Below, in pieces: positions 7,631 to 14,375 of a DNA stretch of 14,375 bases. Origin of the DNA: an uncultured Acetobacter sp. (GTDB lineage Bacteria > Pseudomonadota > Alphaproteobacteria > Acetobacterales > Acetobacteraceae); the NCBI RefSeq assembly GCF_937875265.1, contig NZ_CALLXM010000256.1:1-14375 (forward strand). Direction: 5' to 3'. Made by a program: the position numbers and the translations under genes. The notes under the pieces were generated by a model that worked only from the letters and a program-made list of their open reading frames with translations, ran no database searches and was not told the DNA's origin. The first letter of the stretch is position 1. Each line of letters opens with the position of its first letter.

Positions 7631-7657
7631 AACCCGCTTCCTGCCCGGAAGCGGGTT
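7631..7657 (+). terminator. Hairpin terminator after the carboxypeptidase gene
   Basis: A perfect 11-base-pair stem, AACCCGCTTCC (7631-7641) and GGAAGCGGGTT (7647-7657), closes a 5-base loop 12 bases after the stop codon. Only three T residues follow, so termination may be incomplete. It separates the carboxypeptidase gene from map, which starts 73 bases further on. Confidence 0.65.
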
Positions 7658-7730
7658 GCCTTTGCCGCGCCCTGACTCCATTTTGCACATCTCTTTAAAA
7701 CGAGAGCTGTATTAATAAGGGAGTATCAGC

Positions 7731-8531
7731 ATGGCGGGCAGAAACGGTATTGTTCTGCATAACGAACAGGATTTTGTGGGCCTGCGCGCCGCGGGCCGCC
7801 TTGCGGCCGCCACGCTGGATATGATCACCCCTTACGTTAAGCCAGGCGTGACCACTGGTGAACTCAACCGCATTATTCATGAGTACACGCTGGACCACGG
7901 CGCTATTCCGGCACCGCTGAACTATCGCGGCTTTCCCAAATCCTGCTGCATTTCCATCAACCATGTGGTCTGCCACGGTATTCCTGGTGACAAAGCGCTG
8001 CTGGAAGGCGACATTGTCAATATTGATGTCACATCCATTGTTGATGGCTGGTACGGTGATAACAGCCGGATGTACACTGTTGGCAAGGTGCCGCTGAAGG
8101 CTTCCAAACTGATTAAAACCACCTATGACTGCCTGATGCGCGGCATTGAGGTGGTACGCCCCGGCGCAACGCTGGGTGACATTGGCCATGCCATTCAGAC
8201 ACTGGCTGAAAAAAACCGGTATTCCATTGTGGAAGATTTCTGTGGGCACGGCATTGGCCGCACCTTTCACGCAGAACCCACAGTCCTGCACTTCGGCAAG
8301 CCCGGACAGGGCACAAAGCTGAAAGCCGGAATGGTTTTTACCATCGAGCCAATGCTAAATATCGGCAAAGCTGAAGTGAAAATTCTCGATGATGGCTGGA
8401 CGGCTGTCACGCGGGACCGGTCTCTGTCCGCCCAGTTTGAGCACATGCTGGGAGTGACGGAAACCGGCTACGAGATTTTCACACTGTCTCCCGCTGGCTA
8501 CACCTGCCCGCCTTACCCGACTGAAAGCTGA
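7731..8531 (+). CDS. map: Type I methionine aminopeptidase
   Basis: A 266-residue cytosolic metalloenzyme that removes the initiator Met from new proteins when the second residue is small. The five metal ligands known for E. coli MetAP are all present in order: Asp99 (NIDV), Asp110 (GWYGDNS), His173 (CGHGIGRTFH), Glu206 (TIEPM) and Glu237 (AQFEHM). The substrate-binding histidine is His82 in CHGIPG. Length is normal for the type I family, with no N-terminal zinc-finger extension. AAGGGAG (7717-7723) stands 7 bases before the ATG, a strong ribosome site. ggt begins 5 bases after the stop, so the two are almost surely cotranscribed. Confidence 0.97.
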   Translation: MAGRNGIVLHNEQDFVGLRAAGRLAAATLDMITPYVKPGVTTGELNRIIHEYTLDHGAIPAPLNYRGFPKSCCISINHVVCHGIPGDKALLEGDIVNIDVTSIVDGWYGDNSRMYTVGKVPLKASKLIKTTYDCLMRGIEVVRPGATLGDIGHAIQTLAEKNRYSIVEDFCGHGIGRTFHAEPTVLHFGKPGQGTKLKAGMVFTIEPMLNIGKAEVKILDDGWTAVTRDRSLSAQFEHMLGVTETGYEIFTLSPAGYTCPPYPTES

Positions 8532-8536
8532 GCCTC

Positions 8537-10348
8537 ATGCCTGTTCTGCCTCACCGCACCCTGTTTGCCCTGCGTTCTGCCGCACTGGTTCTGCTGGCCT
8601 GTGGTGCAGGCAGTCTGCCCACCCTGTCTTTTGCAGCGGCTCCACAACCCGCTGACGCGCCGGACCCGCTGGCATATGGGTCCAGCCAGCCGGAAGGCCT
8701 CCCGCCACTTGCCCCCACACCGGGGCAGCATGGCATGGCGGTTTCTGCTCAGAAACTGGCCTCTGACGTTGGCGCGCGTATTATGGCACAGGGCGGGAAT
8801 GCGGCGGATGCTGCCGTGGCCATGGGTTATGCTCTGGCCGTGGTTTACCCCGCAGCAGGCAATATTGGCGGCGGTGGCTTCATGCTGCTGCGTGAACCTG
8901 GCAAACAGGCCGTGTTTATCGACTTCCGTGAAAAAGCCCCGGCTGCCGCCCGCGCCGACATGTATCTGGATGCCAAAGGTAATGTGATCCCGGATCTTTC
9001 CGTCACGGGCTGGAAGTCCGTGGCCGTTCCCGGCACGGTAGCCGGGCTGGACATGGTGCATCGCAGATGGGGGCACCTCTCCCGCAAAGCCGTCATGGCT
9101 CCGGCCATCGCTCTGGCACAAAAAGGGTTTGTGCTGGCAGAAGGCGATGTTTCCCTTCTGAACACCTCGACCGATGCTTTCCGGGCGGATCCGTTCGCCC
9201 GTTCCATTTTCCTGCGTCCCGATGGCTCCCCCATGCAGGTGGGTGACCGTCTGGTCCAAAAGGATCTTGCCCGCTCTTTAGAGCAGATTGCACATAAGGG
9301 GCCGGACGCCTTTTATAAAGGCCCGATTACACAAACCATTGTGGCGGAATCGAACAAGAATGGCGGCCTGCTTCAGGCTTCGGATTTTGCACAGTATGCA
9401 CCGCGTGAGCTTACCCCGTTACGCTGCCAGTATCGTGGGTTTCAGGTTGAAACCGCACCGCCTCCCAGCGCTGGTGGCATCGCCCTGTGCGAAATTCTGG
9501 ATATTCTGTCCGGCTATGACATGCGCGCGCTCGGCCTGCACACAGCCCCCGCCCTGCAACGTGAAATTGAAGCCATGCGCCACGCTTATTCAGACCGGCG
9601 AGACCTTGGTGACCCTGCCTTTGTGAAAAACCCGGTGGAACACCTGCTGGACCCCGCTTACGCGGCAGATGTGCGCGCCCATATCCCCATGGATCAAGCC
9701 GTCCCGTCCAGCACCCTGAAAGCAGGAGACAGCACGCCGGAGAAGCACGAGACAACCCAGTTCTCCGTGATTGATAAAAACGGATTTGCTATTTCCACCA
9801 CCTACACATTGAACGGCTGGTTTGGTGCGAAGGTGATGGGCGGCAACACCGGCATTTTCATGAATGACGAGATGGACGATTTCTCCGCCAAACCCGGCTC
9901 TGCCAACATGTTCGGGATTGTCGGGAGTGCTGCAAACGCTATTGCGCCGGGCAAAACGCCGTTGTCCTCCATGTCTCCCACCATCCTCTCGCGTGATGAC
10001 AAGCCGGTGCTGGTTATTGGCAGCCCCGGTGGCTCCCGTATTCCCACCATCGTGCTCTCTGTTGTGCTCGGCGTGGTGGATTACGGGCTGGATATCCAGC
10101 AGGCCATTGACCTCCCCCGCCTGCACCAGCAGTGGCTGCCTGAAGCTGTGGAAGTTGAAAGCGGCGCGGTCTCCCCTGATGTTGAAAAAGCACTGGAACA
10201 TGAGGGCTATCATTTTGCACCCCATGCACCTTGGGGCATGCCGGAAGGTATTCTGGTGGGCGGCCCCCGTCTGGGTGAAAAAGGCACAGCCCGCTACTAT
10301 GGCGGATACGACCGCAGGCACCCCGGTGGCGGGGCTGTAGGCGAGTAA
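8537..10348 (+). CDS. ggt: Gamma-glutamyltransferase (glutathione hydrolase), exported precursor
   Basis: A 603-residue periplasmic enzyme that cleaves or transfers the gamma-glutamyl group of glutathione and related compounds. It has a signal peptide (about 1-35, ending SFAAA). The large-subunit block NAADAAVAMGYALAVVYPAA (88-107), the GNIGGGGFML loop (108-117) and DFRE (129-132, Arg131 as the glutamyl-carboxylate ligand) are present. Self-cleavage should occur before Thr406, the catalytic nucleophile, in ETTQFSVID. Thr424 and Asn426 match E. coli Thr409 and Asn411, and SSMSPT (477-482) and GSPGGSR (495-501) complete the pocket. FMNDEMDDFSAKPG (441-454) is classic. Everything needed for autoprocessing is in place. 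It starts 5 bases after map, so its translation is probably coupled. Confidence 0.96.
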   Translation: MPVLPHRTLFALRSAALVLLACGAGSLPTLSFAAAPQPADAPDPLAYGSSQPEGLPPLAPTPGQHGMAVSAQKLASDVGARIMAQGGNAADAAVAMGYALAVVYPAAGNIGGGGFMLLREPGKQAVFIDFREKAPAAARADMYLDAKGNVIPDLSVTGWKSVAVPGTVAGLDMVHRRWGHLSRKAVMAPAIALAQKGFVLAEGDVSLLNTSTDAFRADPFARSIFLRPDGSPMQVGDRLVQKDLARSLEQIAHKGPDAFYKGPITQTIVAESNKNGGLLQASDFAQYAPRELTPLRCQYRGFQVETAPPPSAGGIALCEILDILSGYDMRALGLHTAPALQREIEAMRHAYSDRRDLGDPAFVKNPVEHLLDPAYAADVRAHIPMDQAVPSSTLKAGDSTPEKHETTQFSVIDKNGFAISTTYTLNGWFGAKVMGGNTGIFMNDEMDDFSAKPGSANMFGIVGSAANAIAPGKTPLSSMSPTILSRDDKPVLVIGSPGGSRIPTIVLSVVLGVVDYGLDIQQAIDLPRLHQQWLPEAVEVESGAVSPDVEKALEHEGYHFAPHAPWGMPEGILVGGPRLGEKGTARYYGGYDRRHPGGGAVGE

Positions 10349-10384
10349 TCTGCACGGAGGGAACGGCACCGTTTCATAGAGCGT

Positions 10385-11869
10385 TTGTCTGAAAAATCAG
10401 CTACGCAAAAGTCTATGTCCCGGAAAGCCTCTTCCCTCCCGTTATCTTCCCCCTCCACGACGTCTGACGTCGTTCAGCGCTACTCGCCCCTTCTGGCCCT
10501 GATTATGGCCATGGCGACGTTTATGCAGAATCTGGACGGGGCCATTATCAATACCTCCCTGCCGCAGATGGCCCGCTCCTTTGGGGTGAAGACGCTGGAT
10601 CTGTCCCTTGGAGTGACGGCCTATATGCTGGCCTCAGCAGCGGTGGCCCCTCTTGCCGCATGGCTGGCCACCAAATTTGGCGAAAAGCGCATTATGTGGA
10701 TGGCTATTCTGCTGTTCACGCTGTCCTCCTTCCTGTGTGGGGTGGCGCAGGAGCTGACGGAATTTGTCTGCGCCCGCATTGGGCAGGGGTTTGCCGGGGC
10801 CGTCATGATGCCCATCGGCACAGCCATTATGCTGCGTTACACTCCCAAACAGGACCTGATGCGCGCGCAGTCCGTCACCGTCTGGCCTGCGCTGACAGCG
10901 CCAATCATCGGTCCGGTTCTGGGGGGCTATATTACCCAGAGCATCGGCTGGCGCTGGAATTTCTGGCTTAACCTGCCAGTGGGCCTGCTGGCGATTATTG
11001 CCGTGCTGCGGGTTGTGCCCTCCGCGCCCAGAGAAGACGCTCCCCCGCTGGATATCCGCGGGCTTGTGCTGTGTGCCAGCAGCCTGACCTGCCTTCTGGC
11101 GGGCCTGCAACGCTCTGCCGAGACCGGGTCTGCTCGTCTGCTCGCTTTAGCCCTTATTCTGACGGGAAGTGTCACGGGTTTTCTGGCCATCCGGCACCTG
11201 CGGCGGCACCCGACCCCCATCCTCTCACTGGATGTGCTGAATCATGCAAGCCTGCGCTATGCATCCTTTTATCCGGGCCTGATCTTCCGTGGGGTGTTTT
11301 CTTCCGCCCCGTTCCTGCTGCCTCTGTTCTTCCAGCTCGGGTTTGGCTTTTCCCCCGCACGGGCAGGCACGTGGCTGCTGGCTTATTTCTGCGCTAATCT
11401 GGGCATCAAGCCGTTTACCTCTACCATTCTCCGCTGGGGTGACTTTAGGAACATTCTGTTCTTTAACGGGTTTCTCGTCTCACTCTCTCTGGTGCTGTTC
11501 GTGTTTCTCACACCACAGACGCCAGATATCCTGCTGATGCTCGCACTCGCCTTTGCTGGCATGACACGCTCCATGCAGCTCACCAGCCTTTCGACCGTCG
11601 CCTTTGCCGATATCTCAACACCTGAGCGCAGCAAGGCAACCAGCATGATGTCTATTCTGAACCAGACAGGCTCAACCGCCGGAGTGGCCTTCACTGCTTT
11701 TTGTCTGGCCCTGCTGGAGTCCTTTTACGGGCATCCCACCATCGGTCTTTCGGAAATTCATATGGCGTTTCTGATTACCGCCGTCATCGTCCTGATCGGC
11801 ACGCTTGGATTTGCCCGCATGCCCAAAGAGCTTGGACAAGACGTGACAGCAGGCCGGCGCGCCCGTTAA
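10385..11869 (+). CDS. MFS transporter, DHA2 (14-helix drug:H+ antiporter) family
   Basis: A 494-residue inner-membrane exporter with about 14 hydrophobic segments, the first near residues 34-55 and the last near 459-477. The first helix carries MQNLDGAIINTSLPQM (47-62), the DHA2 motif with a membrane-buried Asp51. The loop after helix 2 has a motif-A-like FGEKR (98-102), and helix 5 has motif C, GPVLGG (176-181), marking an antiporter. Substrates in this family are typically lipophilic drugs or organic acids, and sequence alone does not tell which. The start is uncertain: TTG at 10385 has only a weak upstream site, and a good GGAGG (10356-10360) lies 24 bases away; ATG at 10415 would remove only 10 cytosolic residues. 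It lies 36 bases after ggt and may share its transcript. No membrane-fusion partner (EmrA-like) lies in the window. Confidence 0.92.
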   Translation: MSEKSATQKSMSRKASSLPLSSPSTTSDVVQRYSPLLALIMAMATFMQNLDGAIINTSLPQMARSFGVKTLDLSLGVTAYMLASAAVAPLAAWLATKFGEKRIMWMAILLFTLSSFLCGVAQELTEFVCARIGQGFAGAVMMPIGTAIMLRYTPKQDLMRAQSVTVWPALTAPIIGPVLGGYITQSIGWRWNFWLNLPVGLLAIIAVLRVVPSAPREDAPPLDIRGLVLCASSLTCLLAGLQRSAETGSARLLALALILTGSVTGFLAIRHLRRHPTPILSLDVLNHASLRYASFYPGLIFRGVFSSAPFLLPLFFQLGFGFSPARAGTWLLAYFCANLGIKPFTSTILRWGDFRNILFFNGFLVSLSLVLFVFLTPQTPDILLMLALAFAGMTRSMQLTSLSTVAFADISTPERSKATSMMSILNQTGSTAGVAFTAFCLALLESFYGHPTIGLSEIHMAFLITAVIVLIGTLGFARMPKELGQDVTAGRRAR

Positions 11870-11917
11870 CGCTGCTTAGGCCCCGCATCGGGCAGCACGA
11901 CAGTCACGGGCAAACCC

Positions 11918-12967
11918 TTACAGCCGTTGCAGCGTATGCGGGCGGCCTTCCGGGTCCCGCACCTGCAAGGCACCGTCCACATAGTCCGGGCCGAGCGGCA
12001 CCTTGCCGTAACCGCCGGGAATATCCAGCACATAGGTTGGCCAGGCCAGCCCCGTGACGCGCCCGCGCAAACCCGCCAGAAGGCGTTGCCCTTCCTCCAC
12101 CGGCACATGGAACCGCGCCGTGCCGGGGGCCGGGTCGAGCTGATGCAGATAATAAGGCCGCATCCGCACTTCCACCATGCTGCGAAACAGGTCTTCCAGC
12201 GCCTGTTCACTATCATTCACCCCGCGCAACAGCACAGACTGGCCCAGCAACGGCACGCCCCGCCGCACAAGGCTCTTCATGCAGGCACGTGCTGCATCTG
12301 ACATTTCCCTCGCATGGTTAATATGGACAGCCATCCACAGGGCTTTATCGGTTTCCAGCACATCCAGCAGGGCATCGGTCACACGCTCCGGGGCTGCAAC
12401 CGGCACCCGTGTGTGCAGGCGAATGGTGGTCACATGCGGCATGGCGGACAACGCCGTGATGATCTGTCCAAGCCGACGCGGAGACAGCATCAGCGGGTCT
12501 CCACCCGTCAGAATAACTTCCCGAATTGCAGGGTGGCCACGCAGCCAGTCCAGCGCTTTTTCCAGCGCGGCATCATCCAGAACCCCGCCATCCGGCCCTA
12601 CATGCTCGCGCCGGAAGCAGAAGCGGCAGTAAAGCGGGCACACCAGCAGCGGCTTGAGCAAGGCGCGGTCTGCATAACGATGCACAATGCCCGGCACGGG
12701 GGAGAGCGCCTCATCCCCAATCGGGTCAGACCGTTCCTCCGGCGTGACCACCAGTTCCTCTGGTGAGGGAATGACCTGCACGCCAATCGGGTCATCCGGG
12801 TGTTCAATCAGGTCCAGAAACGCAGGCGGAATGGCGGTGGCATATTCTCGCGCCACAGCTTCAAGCGCGTCTTTCTGGTCAGGCGGAACCAGACCTGCGG
12901 CGATCAGATCCTCAGGGGTGCGCAAAAGCCTGCGGGCGGGCGGATGGGGCTTGACCGGGTGAGACAT
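11918..12967 (-). CDS. epmB: EF-P beta-lysylation protein EpmB (radical-SAM lysine 2,3-aminomutase family)
   Basis: A 349-residue radical-SAM, PLP-dependent enzyme that converts (S)-alpha-lysine to (R)-beta-lysine for modification of elongation factor P. The 4Fe-4S cluster motif is CPLYCRFC, with Cys110, Cys114 and Cys117. The SAM-binding GGDP is at 155-158 and HTRVPV at 185-190. Near the end, DIPGGYGK puts the probable PLP lysine at Lys322, followed by KVPL. The tail after this lysine (27 residues) is longer than in E. coli EpmB and resembles catabolic KamA enzymes. The adjacent epmA is the main reason for preferring EpmB over a stand-alone aminomutase. It converges on the MFS gene with 48 bases between and no visible terminator. 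The ATG at 12967 has only a weak AGAG ribosome site. Confidence 0.87.
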   Translation of the reverse strand: MSHPVKPHPPARRLLRTPEDLIAAGLVPPDQKDALEAVAREYATAIPPAFLDLIEHPDDPIGVQVIPSPEELVVTPEERSDPIGDEALSPVPGIVHRYADRALLKPLLVCPLYCRFCFRREHVGPDGGVLDDAALEKALDWLRGHPAIREVILTGGDPLMLSPRRLGQIITALSAMPHVTTIRLHTRVPVAAPERVTDALLDVLETDKALWMAVHINHAREMSDAARACMKSLVRRGVPLLGQSVLLRGVNDSEQALEDLFRSMVEVRMRPYYLHQLDPAPGTARFHVPVEEGQRLLAGLRGRVTGLAWPTYVLDIPGGYGKVPLGPDYVDGALQVRDPEGRPHTLQRL

Positions 12968-12987
12968 GTGACGGCTCTACTCTGAGC
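12968..12987. promoter_or_regulatory. 20-base divergent epmB/epmA start region
   Basis: Only 20 bases separate the start codons of the two divergent genes. Neither a full promoter nor a strong Shine-Dalgarno site fits here for both, so at least one promoter must lie inside the opposite coding region and the 5' ends of the two mRNAs probably overlap. There is no closer in-frame start that would widen the gap without cutting into conserved sequence of EpmA. Confidence 0.6.
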
Positions 12988-14025
12988 ATGTCCAGTCCTG
13001 CAATCCCACAGAGCAACTCTGTCCACCCAGATCCCGCGCATATTCGTGACCGTCTGCCCTTCCTGCGCCGCCGAGGGCTGATGACACGCGGCATCCGCGC
13101 CTTTCTGGAAGCACGCGGCCATATGGAAGTGGAAACCCCCTACGCGGTGCCCACGCCGGGGGAAGAAGTGCATTTGCACCCCTTCCATACCGTGCGGGAA
13201 ACACCGCAGGGCGCGCAGGAAAACCTGTTCCTGCACACCAGTCCGGAATTTGCCATGAAGCGGATTGTGGCTGCTACGGGCCTGCCGGTGTTCCAGTTTG
13301 CGCGGGTCTGGCGCAATGGTGAACAGAGCGCCCTGCACGCCTCGGAATTTACCATGCTGGAATGGTACCACCCCGATGCGGGGCTGGACGCGCTGATGGA
13401 TGAAACCGAGGCCCTGATCAAAGCCGTGCTCCCGCCCCGGCTGGAACATACTGGCCCGCAACTGGACCAGACTCTGGAAATCCAGTCCCCTTTTGAACGC
13501 CTGAGCATGGAAGACGCCTTCCGCCGCCACGCAGGCGTAGACCTGCTGCCAACGGAAGGGAATGCCGCAGCTCTGGCACAGGCTGCGGGCTGCACCCTCC
13601 GCACAGAAGAAACCTGGGAAGACCTGTTTTTCCGGTTGCTGCTGGAACGGGTGGAACCGGCCATCGGCCGCACGCGCCCGACTTTTCTCACCCACTGGCC
13701 CGCCAGCCAGGCGGCCCTTGCCCGGCAAGACCCTGCGGACCCGCGCGTAGCCCTGCGTTTTGAGCTTTATGCCGCAGGCGTGGAGCTAGCCAATGCCTTT
13801 GAAGAACTGACTGACGCCAGCGAACAGCGCCGCCGTTTTCAGGCAGACCGCACCGCCCGCAAGGCGCTCTACCCCACACGGGCAGACTGGCCGATGGATG
13901 AAGCACTGCTGGATGCCCTGCCCCACATGCCCCCCTGTTCCGGCATTGCACTGGGGTTTGACAGGCTTGTTATGCTGGCCTGTGGTGCACGCCGGATACA
14001 GGATGTCTTGTGGCTAAGCCGTTAG
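12988..14025 (+). CDS. epmA: EF-P lysine lysyltransferase EpmA (class II LysRS-like)
   Basis: A 345-residue truncated homologue of class II lysyl-tRNA synthetase that activates beta-lysine with ATP and attaches it to a lysine of elongation factor P, relieving ribosome stalling at polyproline. It has only the catalytic core; the OB-fold anticodon domain of LysRS is missing. Motif 2 is FARVWRNGE (104-112) with HASEFTMLEWY (117-127), and motif 3 is GIALGFDRLVML (319-330). Ala321 in GIALG aligns with Ala298 of E. coli EpmA, where LysRS has Gly; that alanine widens the pocket for beta-lysine. This supports EpmA over a tRNA-charging enzyme. It is head-to-head with epmB, its partner. Neither efp nor epmC is in the window, so hydroxylation of the modification cannot be judged. 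Confidence 0.94.
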   Translation: MSSPAIPQSNSVHPDPAHIRDRLPFLRRRGLMTRGIRAFLEARGHMEVETPYAVPTPGEEVHLHPFHTVRETPQGAQENLFLHTSPEFAMKRIVAATGLPVFQFARVWRNGEQSALHASEFTMLEWYHPDAGLDALMDETEALIKAVLPPRLEHTGPQLDQTLEIQSPFERLSMEDAFRRHAGVDLLPTEGNAAALAQAAGCTLRTEETWEDLFFRLLLERVEPAIGRTRPTFLTHWPASQAALARQDPADPRVALRFELYAAGVELANAFEELTDASEQRRRFQADRTARKALYPTRADWPMDEALLDALPHMPPCSGIALGFDRLVMLACGARRIQDVLWLSR

Positions 14026-14078
14026 TCTGTAAGATTTAGCCTGGCTGTTCGTTACCCTTCCTCTGGTAGTGTGATCAT

Positions 14079-14084
14079 TATACT
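14079..14084 (+). promoter_or_regulatory. Possible -10 box for the lipoprotein gene
   Basis: TATACT, five of six matches to the sigma-70 -10 consensus, lies 37 bases before the ATG at 14122 in the 96-base gap after epmA. CCTTCC, 17 bases upstream, is a poor -35. No terminator for epmA was seen in the gap, so readthrough is also possible. Confidence 0.35.
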
Positions 14085-14121
14085 ATTGGACTGGCATGTT
14101 TCACCCTGTCTGGATCTCGTC

Positions 14122-14326
14122 ATGACGCATAAAAAACTCCTTCTTCTGGCGAGCATGCTGTCTCTGGCAGCTTGTCAGGTGCCTACCGCCAAAGAACGCC
14201 GCCAGCTGGATTCCATGATAGGCAAACAAGCCACGGATGTGGTGCGAGCCTTTGGCGTTCCTACCCGCCAGTTTACCTCCGGCGACCATACGTTCCTTGC
14301 CTACATCAACCAGCAAACTGATTATT
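14122..14326 (+). CDS. Putative lipoprotein, 3'-truncated at contig end
   Basis: The first 68 residues of a small exported lipoprotein. A basic start (MTHKK), a short hydrophobic core and the lipobox LAAC place the lipidated cysteine at position 18. The next residue is Gln rather than Asp, so sorting to the outer membrane is expected. The visible mature part, LDSMIGKQATDVVRAFGVPT, has the pattern of a helix followed by a GxP turn that recurs in BamE/SmpA-fold lipoproteins, but this is too short to name a family. Genuine sequence stops at 14326; the codons that follow in frame come from sequencing adapter, so any predicted C-terminus reading SVSYTHLRAHE is false. The ribosome site is weak (GGA about 10 bases upstream). 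Confidence 0.75.
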
Positions 14327-14375
14327 CTGTCTCTTATACACATCTCCGAGCCCACGAGACACTGAGCGATCTCGT
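14327..14375 (+). other. Illumina Nextera adapter contamination at contig end
   Basis: Bases 14327-14345 are the 19-base Tn5 mosaic end, CTGTCTCTTATACACATCT. Bases 14346-14360 (CCGAGCCCACGAGAC) are the rest of the Nextera i7-side adapter. Bases 14361-14368 (ACTGAGCG) occupy the i7 index position, and 14369-14375 (ATCTCGT) begin the P7 flow-cell sequence. The order and spacing match a read that ran through its insert into the adapter. This is not a natural transposon end, and the real genome sequence ends at 14326. Confidence 0.99.

Noticed and set aside
9590..10369. 259-residue open frame antisense to ggt
   Set aside because: It lies opposite the catalytic small subunit of GGT, and has no recognisable motif or plausible ribosome site. 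Treated as a shadow.
12904..13728. 274-residue open frame antisense to epmA, overlapping the epmB start
   Set aside because: It mirrors a strongly conserved EpmA frame, shows no domain of its own, and is explained by GC-rich codon bias leaving the opposite strand open.
1..14326. CRISPR array, tRNA, rRNA, IS element, prophage or toxin-antitoxin genes
   Set aside because: Reading both strands, I saw no regularly spaced repeats, cloverleaf-like genes, transposase motifs or phage proteins. The content is core metabolic and proteostasis genes.
14327..14345. Natural Tn5-like transposon end
   Set aside because: The bases after it match the Illumina adapter, index and P7 in order, and no transposase or second end is present.

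Overview
The window looks like ordinary chromosomal housekeeping DNA from a Gram-negative alphaproteobacterium, most likely an acetic acid bacterium (Acetobacteraceae, Acetobacter-like). The grounds are a ClpS that closely resembles the Caulobacter protein, a ClpA with the alphaproteobacterial IGF loop, outer-membrane and lipoprotein genes, fairly GC-rich coding DNA, and an alginate-export-type porin of the kind common in Acetobacter. The genus is an inference, because no rRNA or other marker gene is present. Every complete gene reads through without a visible frameshift. I see no IS element, tRNA, rRNA, CRISPR array or phage gene, and no stretch over 300 bases lacks a gene.

Layout. (1) 1-1029: 3' part of an AlgE-like outer-membrane porin, converging on yqgE (1037-1651, minus). 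(2) 1652-1773: divergent control region with nested inverted repeats; then a class III-like polyphosphate kinase 2 (1774-2670) and a secreted DUF3465-type protein (2685-3185), probably cotranscribed. (3) A strong bidirectional terminator at 3215-3248 separates these from clpA (3274-5619, minus) and clpS (5775-6155, minus), the unfoldase and N-degron adaptor of the ClpAP protease. (4) Divergent from clpS is a secreted D-Ala-D-Ala carboxypeptidase (6434-7618) with its own hairpin terminator. (5) map (7731-8531), ggt (8537-10348) and a 14-helix MFS exporter (10385-11869) form a tight same-strand run: cytosolic Met removal, periplasmic glutathione/gamma-glutamyl processing, and drug/metabolite efflux. 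(6) epmB (11918-12967, minus) and epmA (12988-14025, plus) are head-to-head with 20 bases between start codons; together they make and attach beta-lysine to elongation factor P. (7) A small lipoprotein gene starts at 14122 and is cut off.

The most certain unusual feature is technical. From 14327 to 14375 the sequence is an Illumina Nextera adapter: mosaic end, i7 adapter, an 8-base index and the start of the flow-cell sequence. The window therefore ends at an untrimmed contig end, and protein sequence predicted past 14326 is artefact.

I found no convincing undescribed system. The best biological leads are the epmA/epmB head-to-head pair, whose pocket alanine predicts a beta-lysine substrate; the GTCT/AGAC repeat nest upstream of ppk2; the PPK2-DUF3465 pairing; and the basic C-terminal tail of the carboxypeptidase.
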